Positions 7,626 through 14,737 of a stretch of DNA of 20,054 nucleotides are shown in pieces (position 1 is the first letter of the stretch; each line of letters begins with the position of its first letter). The stretch spans positions 1 to 20,054 of IMG/VR virus record IMGVR_UViG_3300009164_000459. One strand, given 5' to 3'. The position numbers and the translations under genes are program-made. The notes below the pieces were generated by a model. The model was not told where the DNA came from. It saw only the letters and a list, made by a program, of their open reading frames with translations, and ran no database searches. This DNA comes from a virus.

Positions 7626-8284
7626 AGTATAACTGTTTCTGATTGGGTGTTTCTTGTAGTTTGTGAAACTTTTGCTGCTGGTGTAACAGTAAGATTATAG
7701 TGTACTAAACGTGTGGGTTCGTCTATGGGATTACGAGTAACACTATGTGGCAACCAAGAATTAATAAAGTACATTGAGCCAGGTTTTGGATTAAACAATA
7801 CCTTAGAACTTGCGTCAGTTATTTTATTTAAATCAGATTCTGGTAGTATAATCTGCATACGCCCTGGACGTGGGTCATGCAACATAACTTGACATCCACC
7901 TTCAGGAGCATCGATAAAATAAAATCCTGTTATTTGCGCTCCGTGATTGTGTATATGTTCTTCATGTCCGTTCCATTTGCGATGTTCTTGACACCACATT
8001 TCTTGAAAATAAACATCAAAGTTTTTCATGTCATGACCTTGGTCTTTTAATATAGCCCAAGAAGCCTCTGCAATAAAACTGGTAAATTCAGCAAGTTCTG
8101 GCTCATGAAAAAAGCCTTCAGTTTGTATAGGATGCATTGGGTTTATTGGCGGTTGATTAGTATCCATTCTTTGTTTTAAATATTTGTTGGATACGTTTTT
8201 AACCGCTTCTAAAAACTCAGGTTTTTCAATTACATAAACTGGACTGGCAAAATATTGAAGTGGGGTAAGTGTATTATTTGTCAT
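7622..8284 (-). CDS. Putative 2-oxoglutarate/Fe(II)-dependent oxygenase
   Basis: A 220-residue protein resembling the 2OG-Fe(II) oxygenase family common in marine T4-like phages (PF13759-like). These enzymes use 2-oxoglutarate, O2 and ferrous iron to hydroxylate a substrate. Visible motifs are WNGHEEHIHNHGAQITGFYFI (residues 104-124), with H110/H112 the likely proximal iron ligands, and NSWLPHSVTRN (175-185) with the distal ligand H180 and R184 placed to bind 2-oxoglutarate. The N-terminal LQYFASPVYVIEKPEF is also typical. The substrate is unknown: a phage virion protein, host protein or metabolite are all possible. It is transcribed leftward against the flanking fibre genes. The sequence before ATG has only GAAG as a poor ribosome-binding site, and a late-like box lies just 8 bases upstream. 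Confidence 0.75.
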   Translation of the reverse strand: MTNNTLTPLQYFASPVYVIEKPEFLEAVKNVSNKYLKQRMDTNQPPINPMHPIQTEGFFHEPELAEFTSFIAEASWAILKDQGHDMKNFDVYFQEMWCQEHRKWNGHEEHIHNHGAQITGFYFIDAPEGGCQVMLHDPRPGRMQIILPESDLNKITDASSKVLFNPKPGSMYFINSWLPHSVTRNPIDEPTRLVHYNLTVTPAAKVSQTTRNTQSETVIL

Positions 8285-8292
8285 AGTGCTTC

Positions 8293-8300
8293 TATTTATT
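8293..8300 (-). promoter_or_regulatory. Leftward T4-like late box (AATAAATA) inside a small hairpin
   Basis: On the minus strand AATAAATA lies 8 bases before the ATG of the oxygenase gene. It is enclosed by TTCTA/TAGAA arms (plus-strand 8290-8294 and 8300-8304) with a five-base loop. If it works like a T4 late promoter, the transcript would start only about three bases before the ATG, giving a nearly leaderless mRNA. That is unusual, so either the box is fortuitous or translation starts differently. Confidence 0.35.
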
Positions 8301-8391
8301 AGAACAGTTAATCACTAGAAAAATTAATAAGTATAGTATGACTATCTTATATGCTTTATTCGTTACACACAGCACCCTTGCATGTGTTACC

Positions 8392-8412
8392 CTTTAGCTA
8401 AATATACTAAAG
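8392..8412 (+). promoter_or_regulatory. Late-like box TAGCTAAATA in a hairpin before the gene at 8423
   Basis: TAGCTAAATA (8395-8404) is a variant of the T4 late box and occurs identically at 18231-18240 before another gene. CTTTAG (8392-8397) pairs perfectly with CTAAAG (8407-8412) across a 9-base loop, so the box spans the left arm and loop while the right arm runs into the AAAGAGA that serves as ribosome-binding site for ATG 8423. The rest of the 138-base gap 8285-8422 is AT-rich and shows nothing else I can support. Confidence 0.45.
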
Positions 8413-8422
8413 AGATCAGAAT

Positions 8423-9130
8423 ATGCCAATTCAAACAATTTTAATAGGTAATTACGCAAACGACGGTACCGGCGATGATTTACGCACGGCATTTGAAAAA
8501 GTCAATGCTAATTTTGCTACTTTTAGCTCAGAAGCTATTGTCAACGGTTCATATGTAGTTTCATTGGATTCCAATGGCAACTTGGTCATTCCCGGAACCA
8601 TCAAAAGTAGCGGTCCTGTAAAAATTATTGCTGGCGGTGATGCATTAAACCCCAATATCAATTATGTACAAATGCAATGGGCCAGTGATGTGGATAATCC
8701 AGATACTGGAAAAAATCAATATGTATGGGCCGATGCAGATGGCGTACATATCAACACTTCACTGTTTGGTACAGAAGGAGCCATATACGATAACCGTTGG
8801 TGGTTCAAGAATACTGGAATTTTAGAATTACCAAGTTTGGCTCAATTGGTGCCGTCAGAACCTGGTAACATAGATTTAAAAGCTGGTCCAGGTGGTTGGG
8901 CAGAGCTTGCTTCAAATAATGATGGTCAATATGTGTGGGTTGACGATAATGGTGTATATATTGCAACTAATTTTATATCCTCTCCTCGCATATGGCAATT
9001 TGGGTTAGATGGTTCATTAACGTTTCCAGATGGAACAGTTCAATTAACCGCTGGCGGAGCTGGAAGTGATTTAGACTTTGGCTCATTTACAGTGCCAAGC
9101 ACATACGATTTTGATCTTGGATCATTTTAA
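8423..9130 (+). CDS. Virion structural/fibre protein with NDGTGDDLRTAF N-terminal module
   Basis: A 235-residue putative structural protein. The N-terminus (ILIGNYANDGTGDDLRTAFE, then KVNANF) is a module I associate with structural proteins of marine T4-like phages; a shorter relative appears at the start of the 13154 protein. The middle has an internal duplication: YVWADADGVHINTS (residues ~100-113) and YVWVDDNGVYIATN (~170-183), each followed by a Trp-rich turn. Residues 194-207 (LDGSLTFPDGTVQL) match the motif near the C-terminus of the first gene in the window. The tail is Gly/Phe/Asp-rich. Its ribosome-binding site AAAGAGA is weak and lies in a hairpin arm (8392-8412). The next gene follows after 17 bases and carries the start-proximal GGGG at 9137-9140, so both are probably on one late mRNA. 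Confidence 0.7.
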   Translation: MPIQTILIGNYANDGTGDDLRTAFEKVNANFATFSSEAIVNGSYVVSLDSNGNLVIPGTIKSSGPVKIIAGGDALNPNINYVQMQWASDVDNPDTGKNQYVWADADGVHINTSLFGTEGAIYDNRWWFKNTGILELPSLAQLVPSEPGNIDLKAGPGGWAELASNNDGQYVWVDDNGVYIATNFISSPRIWQFGLDGSLTFPDGTVQLTAGGAGSDLDFGSFTVPSTYDFDLGSF

Positions 9131-9147
9131 GGATTAGGGGAATATAA

Positions 9148-10752
9148 ATGGCATTACAAATTAGACGCGGCACAGAAGCGCAAAGATTAGCATTATCTGG
9201 TGTAGATGTTCCTTCACTAGGCGAACTGTTATACACAACAGATACTAAAAAACTGTATATTGGTGACGGTGTTAGCGCCGGTGGACAAGATGCTGGATAC
9301 ATTTCTTCAGTGGCAGTTGCTGGGCAAGATACATTATTATCATCCGGTGATAATAATGTATTAACAGTCGTTGCTGGTACAAACATCGCACTAACTACCA
9401 ACGATTCAACTAACACTTTAACGATTGACGGACCGGCAGACTTTAACGGTGGAACTATTGCCGCATTAACTGTTGGTGAAAATTATGCTGCTAATCCAAC
9501 AGATTCGTTTGTGGATATTGAAGGTGGATCCAATAGATTAATGCGTATGGGCGTGAACATGTCAACTTTTGGTGTTGACATAAGTCCATTTATTCAAATT
9601 GCTGCTTATAGAGCTAGTCCTGCTAATAATAATGCTGGTCCAATGATTGAATTTAGACAATCAACCGCAGTGGAATTGGATACAGTTATAGCAAATATTA
9701 AATCAGTTGTTACGAATGTTGCTAATGGTGCAGAATCTGGAAAATTGGTATTTGGGGTTGCTGACGCCGCTAACGTTGTGTCCATTGATGGTACTGGATT
9801 TGTTGGAAATTTAACTGGTGATGTAACTGGTGATGTAACTGGCAACGTGTATGCAATTGATACATCATTGTTAGTGGATGCAACCGATAAAAAATTTAAT
9901 GGCAATGTAACTGGCAATGTAACTGGCAATGTAACTGGCAATGTAACTGGCATTTTAACTGGTCATGTAATTGGCAGTGTATTTTCCGATGATTCTACAG
10001 TATTAGTAGATGGCCCATCTGGTGTGCTTAGAGGTGAACACATTGGTATACTAACTGGTGATGTGTATGGTAGATTATTAACAACGAAATTAGAAATCAC
10101 AAACGATTCAATTTTATCAACTACTAACAATGGCAGTATCTTTATGAATCCAGCTGGAACTGGATCAGTTAATATTTCTAGTAATTTAATAGCCAATGGT
10201 ATTCAAATATTTGGACCGTCAATAGACGGCTCAAGCGGTGACGGAGCACTACGTGTAGCTACACCAATACATACTTCTTTCAGCGTACAATCCGTAGAAG
10301 TCCACAATACGGCAGTTTCATCTGGTGGCGTTCTTTTTGCCAGAGGACGAGGAGACATTACAGCTTATCAAGCTCAAACATTCCAAACTTTACAAAATAA
10401 TGATTCTATTAAAAACCTATTATTTGCTGGACATGATGGCACTGATTTTATAGTGTCCTCAGGAATTGTTGCATTAGTTGACGGTGCAGTAAGTACTGGT
10501 TATGTTCCGGGAAGATTAGAGTTTAAAACAACAAGTACTGATGGTACTGCTGTTACACGTTTGACTGTCAATAAAACCGCAGTAACCAGTGCAGTGCCTT
10601 TCAAGCTACCAGTTTATGCAGATGATGCAGCTCGTTTGGCAGCGATTGCTAGTCCTCAACAAGGTATGATGATTTTTATGCAATCCGGCACTTCTCCAGC
10701 GGCTACAAATCAAATGCAAGTATTTGACGGAACTAACTGGGTTTCACTGTAA
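9148..10752 (+). CDS. Tail fibre with Mtd-N-like start and GNVT beta-helix repeats
   Basis: A 534-residue putative tail fibre. Residues 1-48 are a variant of the Mtd-N-like module (LQIRRGTEAQRL ... GELLYTTDTKKLYIGDG). Residues about 224-275 contain four-residue repeats G-(N/D)-V-T in two clusters (TGDVTGDVTGNV and four copies of GNVT), a pattern seen in phage fibre beta-helices and coded by near-identical 12-base units. A further variant, TGDVYGRL, follows. The C-terminus, PVYADDAARLAAI, then QQGMMIFMQSGTSPA and MQVFDGTNWVSL, is a common fibre-tip segment. It has a clear GGGG-containing ribosome-binding site and follows the gene ending at 9130 closely. No chaperone-type self-cleaving C-terminal domain is visible. 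Function as a host-contact fibre is inferred from composition and context. Confidence 0.75.
   Translation: MALQIRRGTEAQRLALSGVDVPSLGELLYTTDTKKLYIGDGVSAGGQDAGYISSVAVAGQDTLLSSGDNNVLTVVAGTNIALTTNDSTNTLTIDGPADFNGGTIAALTVGENYAANPTDSFVDIEGGSNRLMRMGVNMSTFGVDISPFIQIAAYRASPANNNAGPMIEFRQSTAVELDTVIANIKSVVTNVANGAESGKLVFGVADAANVVSIDGTGFVGNLTGDVTGDVTGNVYAIDTSLLVDATDKKFNGNVTGNVTGNVTGNVTGILTGHVIGSVFSDDSTVLVDGPSGVLRGEHIGILTGDVYGRLLTTKLEITNDSILSTTNNGSIFMNPAGTGSVNISSNLIANGIQIFGPSIDGSSGDGALRVATPIHTSFSVQSVEVHNTAVSSGGVLFARGRGDITAYQAQTFQTLQNNDSIKNLLFAGHDGTDFIVSSGIVALVDGAVSTGYVPGRLEFKTTSTDGTAVTRLTVNKTAVTSAVPFKLPVYADDAARLAAIASPQQGMMIFMQSGTSPAATNQMQVFDGTNWVSL
9817..9972 (+). repeat. 12-bp tandem coding repeats (GGCAATGTAACT family)
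   Basis: GGCAATGTAACT occurs four times in perfect tandem at 9901-9948, followed by two degenerate copies to 9972. Two copies of the variant GGTGATGTAACT lie at 9817-9840. The unit is in frame and encodes GNVT/GDVT. Unlike the older 48-base repeats at 5172-6677, the DNA copies are identical, which suggests recent expansion or conversion and likely length variation. Confidence 0.85.
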
Positions 10753-10764
10753 TTTAATATACAG

Positions 10765-10791
10765 TCCCTTGATAAATATTATATCGAGGGA
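10765..10791 (+). promoter_or_regulatory. Late promoter box inside a hairpin that covers the ribosome-binding site
   Basis: GATAAATA (10771-10778) matches the T4 late consensus at seven of eight positions. It lies within a hairpin: TCCCTTGATA (10765-10774) pairs with TATCGAGGGA (10782-10791) over ten positions, one of them a G-U wobble, around a 7-base loop. The right arm contains GAGGG (10786-10790), the ribosome-binding site for ATG 10797. Read-through RNA from upstream would hide this site. RNA started at the late box, about six bases downstream of it, would lack the left arm and leave the site free. This matches the known logic of T4 gene e and a few other T4 late genes. Confidence 0.65.
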
Positions 10792-10796
10792 ACAGC

Positions 10797-13157
10797 ATGT
10801 TGAATATTTGGACTGAAAAATCTGGCTACACATTTGGTACTATACAAGAAGGTACAATTGTCAATCTTGCACTGCCAATATCTTACTACGACCCAGGTGT
10901 TTCTTTTACAGTAATAAGCGGATCGTTGCCCCCAGGGCTTAGAATAGTAAATTCGTCTATTCAAGGGTCAGCATATGAAGTTGCCAGAGCAACCACGTTT
11001 ACGTTTTGCATACGTGCAACAGATAACGGAGAACGATCTGATAGAACTTTCACTATAAATGTAGAAGGTGCAGACAATCCTGAATTATTAAACAATGAAG
11101 GATCATTGCCCGTTGGTTCAAACAACGCCTTTTTTATTTTAGATTCGTCAGTTGTTGATTTTCAAATTGATGCAATAGATTACGACACCGCAGCTGGTCA
11201 AACATTACAATTTTTTATATCCAGCGGAGATGGTACATTACCTCCAGGATTAACAATGTCCCCAAGTGGAAGGATAACTGGCTTAATTAAACCATTACTA
11301 ACAATTAATAGTATAACAGACGGAAGCGGCAGTTATAACACTGACTTATACGACAGTATTGGTTACGATTTTGGAAATCGTCCAGACAATGGTTATGATA
11401 GTTTTGTTTATGATACAGTAACTTTTGATTTCAATTTGCCAATCACTACACCAAAAAAACTTAATAGAAATTATGAATTTAGGGTAAGTGTAAGTGACGG
11501 AGATACTGTTACAAAGAAAACATTTAGAATTTATGTAGTTGGTGACGACTTTTTACGTGCAGACAACACCTTAATGAATGTGGGCACTGGCGTATTTACA
11601 TCAGATGGGACTTTTATAAGAAAGCCTATTTGGATAACTCCAGAAAATTTAGGAACACATCGAGCCAACAATTACTTGACTATATTATTAGACACGTACG
11701 AAGTTCCAGTCATTGGACAAGTAATTTATAGTTTAGACGCAACAAATCCTGATTCAACTATAAGCGAACTACCTCCAGGTTTACAGTTTGATGTTACAAC
11801 ATCTGAATTGTTTGGAGTTGTTCCTTATCAACCAGCAATTACTAGGACTTATAAATTTACAATCACTGCCACTAGATTTGGCCTTGACAATGAAACCGCT
11901 GCATCAAAAAGAACATTCATTATAAGAACATTGGGTGAGGTTGAAAGTAAGATGACTTGGTTGACCCCAAGTTCATTGGGTAGCATTGATGCAAATTATA
12001 TTAGCACACTGGTAGTTTCCGCAACATCAACTATTCCAGATGCTACTATTTTATATAGAGTGACCTCAGGAATTTTTCCACCAGGTCTAACATTAGAACT
12101 CAATGGTGAAATTACGGGTAAAGTAAATCAATACAGTGATGTGTCAACTCTTGGAATGACAACATTTTCTGATGGTGTATATACTAATCAAACATTTGAC
12201 GGCAACGCAACTAGTGTTGATAGAAAATTTGTGTTTACTATTACTGCACAAGATCAATACGGATACAGTGCTATAAGTAGAGAATTTACTTTAGGTATTA
12301 ATACACCCAATGATAGATTGTATAGTAGTATTGTTGCTAGAACATTTATGAGTCAAGATAAACGTGCAATCTTTAATAGTTTTGTTAATGACAGTAATAT
12401 TTTTACATCTAGCAGCATTTATAGACCCAATGATGAGAATTTTGGAATTCAACGAGATCTTAGAATGACCATTTACGGCGGCATAGAAACAAAAACAGCT
12501 GGAGAGTATGTATCAGCCATGGGATTAAATCACAAACGTAAACGATTTACATTTGGTGATGTAAAATCAGCTAAGGCCAAAGTTCCAGGAACAAATACAG
12601 TAGTTTATGAAGTCATCTATGTTGAAATGTTTGACCCGTTAGAAAAAGGAATAGAATATCTCAATCCAACTGTTACACGTTCACCCGATCCCAAAAAAGT
12701 AACTGTGGACAGCGGCAATGGCATCTGGGCCCTTAACACCGATACTGCCTTAATGAATCGTGCAGAACCATACTTGCCCCGACCAGATAATAGAATTACC
12801 ATAGACCAAAAAAACATACATATTAGCGATCCTAGTTTTAACATACGTTTCCCCAGCTCTATATCTCTTTGGAGAGAAAGACTTAGAGCAGTTGGATTAA
12901 CCGAGAGAAATTATTTGCCTTTATGGATGCGTAGCATACAGGACATAACCAAACAAGAATTAGGATTTACTTTAGCAGTTCCAATCTGCTTCTGTAATCC
13001 AGGAACTTCAGCAGATATTTTGTTGAATATAAAGTATAGTGGATTTGACTTTAAAAATCTTGACTATACTGTAGACAGATATATAATAGATTCCGTTACT
13101 GGTGAGAGTAGCGATAAATATCTAGTATTCAAAGATGACAAGGTAACCATATCATGA
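10797..13157 (+). CDS. Large structural protein with four putative-Ig (He_PIG-like) domains
   Basis: A 786-residue virion protein candidate. Four Ig/cadherin-like domains are visible at residues ~10-91, ~103-250, ~280-378 and ~388-500. Each carries the LPPGL turn typical of putative-Ig domains (SGSLPPGLRI, GTLPPGLTMSPSGRITG, SELPPGLQF, GIFPPGLTLELNGEITG). Domains 1, 3 and 4 open with a related (I/T)W-x-(T/P)...LG-type strand. Residues ~505-786 form a separate domain without repeats (NDENFGIQRDLRMTIYGGIE, VIYVEMFDPLEKGIEYLNPT, SISLWRERLRAVGL), the part most likely to dock to the tail or baseplate. The gene has its own hairpin-embedded late promoter and a GAGGG ribosome-binding site. Its stop overlaps the next start as ATGA at 13154. 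A baseplate or neck/fibre role is inference; I cannot match it to a T4 gene number. Confidence 0.75.
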   Translation: MLNIWTEKSGYTFGTIQEGTIVNLALPISYYDPGVSFTVISGSLPPGLRIVNSSIQGSAYEVARATTFTFCIRATDNGERSDRTFTINVEGADNPELLNNEGSLPVGSNNAFFILDSSVVDFQIDAIDYDTAAGQTLQFFISSGDGTLPPGLTMSPSGRITGLIKPLLTINSITDGSGSYNTDLYDSIGYDFGNRPDNGYDSFVYDTVTFDFNLPITTPKKLNRNYEFRVSVSDGDTVTKKTFRIYVVGDDFLRADNTLMNVGTGVFTSDGTFIRKPIWITPENLGTHRANNYLTILLDTYEVPVIGQVIYSLDATNPDSTISELPPGLQFDVTTSELFGVVPYQPAITRTYKFTITATRFGLDNETAASKRTFIIRTLGEVESKMTWLTPSSLGSIDANYISTLVVSATSTIPDATILYRVTSGIFPPGLTLELNGEITGKVNQYSDVSTLGMTTFSDGVYTNQTFDGNATSVDRKFVFTITAQDQYGYSAISREFTLGINTPNDRLYSSIVARTFMSQDKRAIFNSFVNDSNIFTSSSIYRPNDENFGIQRDLRMTIYGGIETKTAGEYVSAMGLNHKRKRFTFGDVKSAKAKVPGTNTVVYEVIYVEMFDPLEKGIEYLNPTVTRSPDPKKVTVDSGNGIWALNTDTALMNRAEPYLPRPDNRITIDQKNIHISDPSFNIRFPSSISLWRERLRAVGLTERNYLPLWMRSIQDITKQELGFTLAVPICFCNPGTSADILLNIKYSGFDFKNLDYTVDRYIIDSVTGESSDKYLVFKDDKVTIS

Positions 13158-13732
13158 CCAGTGCAATAAACACAGATAACATTAGCGGCACATTTCCAGT
13201 AGCCGGGCAAGACAATAATAGCCAAGGTTTTAGGGACAATTTTACAAACATCAAAGCGGGTTTAAATGTTGCAAAGAGTGAAATTACAACTTTACAAACA
13301 AACACTGCTAAATTGAATGTTGATAACGACTTTAACGGTCAAATTTTAGCCAACGCTGAATTTAATAAATTTTACGGTTCTGTTAGAAATAACGGACCAA
13401 TTAGTACTAATACCAGTGTAAACGTTGAAAACGGACCTTTACAAATTTATACAATTGGAGCAAACCTCACATTGCAGTTTATTCAATGGCCCGTAAGTGA
13501 TAGATTTGCCAAGATCAGAATTCACTTGAAGAGTGATGGCTCCTCTCGTATTGTTAAATTTGTTACAGAATCTGGAACAGATAGCGTATTTTATGCAACA
13601 GGATTTCCAGTTGACGGTTCTGATAAGGCAGTCACACTAGCAAATACTTCTGCACACAAAGTTGTTGAGGCTTGGACATTTGATGGTGGAATTTCAGTGT
13701 TCATGCAGTACTTGGGCGAGTTCACATTATAA
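13154..13732 (+). CDS. Virion structural protein (192 aa)
   Basis: A 192-residue putative structural protein. The N-terminal region (ISGTFPVAGQDNNSQGFRDN, then FTNIKAGL) resembles the NDGTGDDLRTAFEKVNANF module of the 8423 protein, with a D/N-N-x-x-G-F-R-D/T-x-F core. A helical stretch follows (residues ~38-55, VAKSEITTLQTNTAKL) that could form a short coiled coil. The rest is beta-rich and ends WTFDGGISVFMQYLGEFTL. It starts within the stop of the 786-residue gene (ATGA), so the two are probably translated together and may form one assembly. No enzymatic motif is seen. Confidence 0.7.
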   Translation: MTSAINTDNISGTFPVAGQDNNSQGFRDNFTNIKAGLNVAKSEITTLQTNTAKLNVDNDFNGQILANAEFNKFYGSVRNNGPISTNTSVNVENGPLQIYTIGANLTLQFIQWPVSDRFAKIRIHLKSDGSSRIVKFVTESGTDSVFYATGFPVDGSDKAVTLANTSAHKVVEAWTFDGGISVFMQYLGEFTL

Positions 13733-13733
13733 T

Positions 13734-13970
13734 ATGGTAATCAATCCCCTAGTCGATGACCTGAGTGGTCTTAAAGATACCGAAGTCGAGTCTAAAATTG
13801 CCGACTTGAGCAAGAAGTATTGGTTGACTAGAAATCCTGACATACAATATCAAATCAGCTGTTTCATTCAAATTTACAAGGATGAAATGGCTATGCGACG
13901 TGCTAAAGCATGGGAACAACAAAACCAAAAGAGAAATAAAGATCTTGACAATTTAATACAAGTCAACTAA
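13734..13970 (+). CDS. Small helical protein (78 aa), unidentified
   Basis: I choose ATG 13734, one base after the previous stop; an in-frame ATG at 13662 would add 24 residues that overlap the upstream gene out of frame and look like noise. The 78-residue product begins MVINPLVDDLSGLKDTEVES and continues KIADLSKKYWLTRNPDIQYQ, then a charged helix to the end (MAMRRAKAWEQQNQKRNKDLDNLIQ). It is predicted to be almost wholly alpha-helical, with no membrane segment. The start-proximal part looks like short conserved proteins of marine T4-like phages, but I cannot name a function. Its place between virion genes and the chaperonin suggests a late, assembly-related job. Confidence 0.7.
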   Translation: MVINPLVDDLSGLKDTEVESKIADLSKKYWLTRNPDIQYQISCFIQIYKDEMAMRRAKAWEQQNQKRNKDLDNLIQVN

Positions 13971-13979
13971 AATAGCAGT

Positions 13980-14489
13980 ATGACTTCAGATAAATTTGGC
14001 AATGTACTCTACGATTCTACCGATATAGTGAATATGCTATATAAGGGAGATGGTGAACACTTATCCAAAGTGTTGTGCGAAAACAGCATTGACCTATCCA
14101 AACTAGCAGAAATTGCTAACATCCAACTTAATCACGTTGATCCAACATTGTATGACATTGACGTAGAGACTTTTGACAGTATTTGTCAAAATGATTGGAT
14201 GATGCCCAAAGAATATAAAACATTTGATATTGCTAAATGGGTATTAGACAACTGTGAAAATCAAGATCAGCTACAACGTGTTGGTGAAGAACTGCTTGAA
14301 TTTCAACGAAGAAATATGATGCCTTTACTACAATGGCTTAAATATTTCGTAGATTATTGCAGAACTAACAACGTGGTTTGGGGTGTAGGTCGTGGATCCA
14401 GTGTATCCAGTTATGTGCTATTTTTAATAGGTGTGCATAAGATAGATTCCATGAAATATAATTTAGACTGGCAAGACTTCTTAAGATAA
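13980..14489 (+). CDS. Orphan C-family DNA polymerase (DnaE/PolC) motif protein, lacking catalytic Asp
   Basis: A 169-residue protein whose C-terminus, VVWGVGRGSSVSSYVLFLIG (residues 132-151) then VHKIDSMKYNLDWQDFLR, closely follows the bacterial replicative polymerase DnaE segment GPGRGSAAGSLVAYLLGIT..DP..Y.LLFERFL. In DnaE that glycine/serine loop is in the palm and contacts the incoming nucleotide; the catalytic aspartates come after the FERFL segment. Here the protein stops exactly at FLR, so it has the nucleotide-contact loop but none of the catalytic Asp residues and cannot be a polymerase. Residues 1-130 are helical (LQRVGEELLEFQRRNMMPLLQWLKYFVDYC) and correspond loosely to the helices preceding this loop. 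It may bind nucleotide or interact with host polymerase III, or be a domesticated fragment. It lies between small late genes. Confidence 0.65.
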   Translation: MTSDKFGNVLYDSTDIVNMLYKGDGEHLSKVLCENSIDLSKLAEIANIQLNHVDPTLYDIDVETFDSICQNDWMMPKEYKTFDIAKWVLDNCENQDQLQRVGEELLEFQRRNMMPLLQWLKYFVDYCRTNNVVWGVGRGSSVSSYVLFLIGVHKIDSMKYNLDWQDFLR

Positions 14490-14492
14490 ATA
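14485..14492 (+). promoter_or_regulatory. T4-like late promoter box (GATAAATA)
   Basis: GATAAATA overlaps the stop codon of the preceding gene (TAA at 14487-14489) and lies 24 bases before the ATG at 14516, with AGGAG (14505-14509) between. It has the same eight bases as the box at 10771. It would drive the small gene and the co-chaperonin. Confidence 0.55.
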
Positions 14493-14515
14493 CTACTATA
14501 ATCCAGGAGATTAAT

Positions 14516-14737
14516 ATGGCAATGAAAGAACAACAACGCAAAATTTACCGTAGTGCTAACGGTAAAGAAATTGATATTGAAAAACTAAGAAGCAAGAATG
14601 AACTAACTCCGGCAGTTGGTAATGCTCGCGTCAATGCTCGTGGTGATGAATTAGGCCCCGGTGGCAAAATTATCCGCAAGCGTGAAGAAGTAATGGCAGA
14701 ATATTACAAAGGCAATCCAGCGAAAGGCGAAGAATGA
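14516..14737 (+). CDS. Small unidentified protein (73 aa) coupled to the co-chaperonin gene
   Basis: A 73-residue basic protein with no named family that I can assign. Notable segments are MKEQQRKIYRSANGKEIDIE, KLRSKNELTPAVGNARVNAR and GDELGPGGKIIRKREEVMAEYY; the middle GNARVNARGDELGPGGKI looks strongly constrained. It has a textbook AGGAG ribosome-binding site six bases before ATG and a late box upstream. Its stop overlaps the start of the GroES-like gene by four bases (ATGA at 14734), so the two are likely made in step. A role in head assembly alongside the chaperonin is possible but unproven. Confidence 0.7.
   Translation: MAMKEQQRKIYRSANGKEIDIEKLRSKNELTPAVGNARVNARGDELGPGGKIIRKREEVMAEYYKGNPAKGEE

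Noticed and set aside
9901-9972. Possible CRISPR-like or protein-binding direct repeats
   Set aside because: The units are contiguous 12-mers with no spacers, in frame in a fibre gene, and encode a known fibre-type GNVT repeat.
1508-10752. A diversity-generating retroelement, suggested by the Mtd-N-like modules
   Set aside because: No reverse transcriptase, template repeat or variable C-type lectin domain is visible in the window.
13662-13733. An upstream start for the 78-residue protein
   Set aside because: The extra 24 residues lie over the end of the preceding gene in another frame and look random; ATG 13734 follows that gene's stop directly.
13980-14489. Calling the 169-residue protein a DNA polymerase
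   Set aside because: It stops before the catalytic aspartates of C-family enzymes and is far too short.
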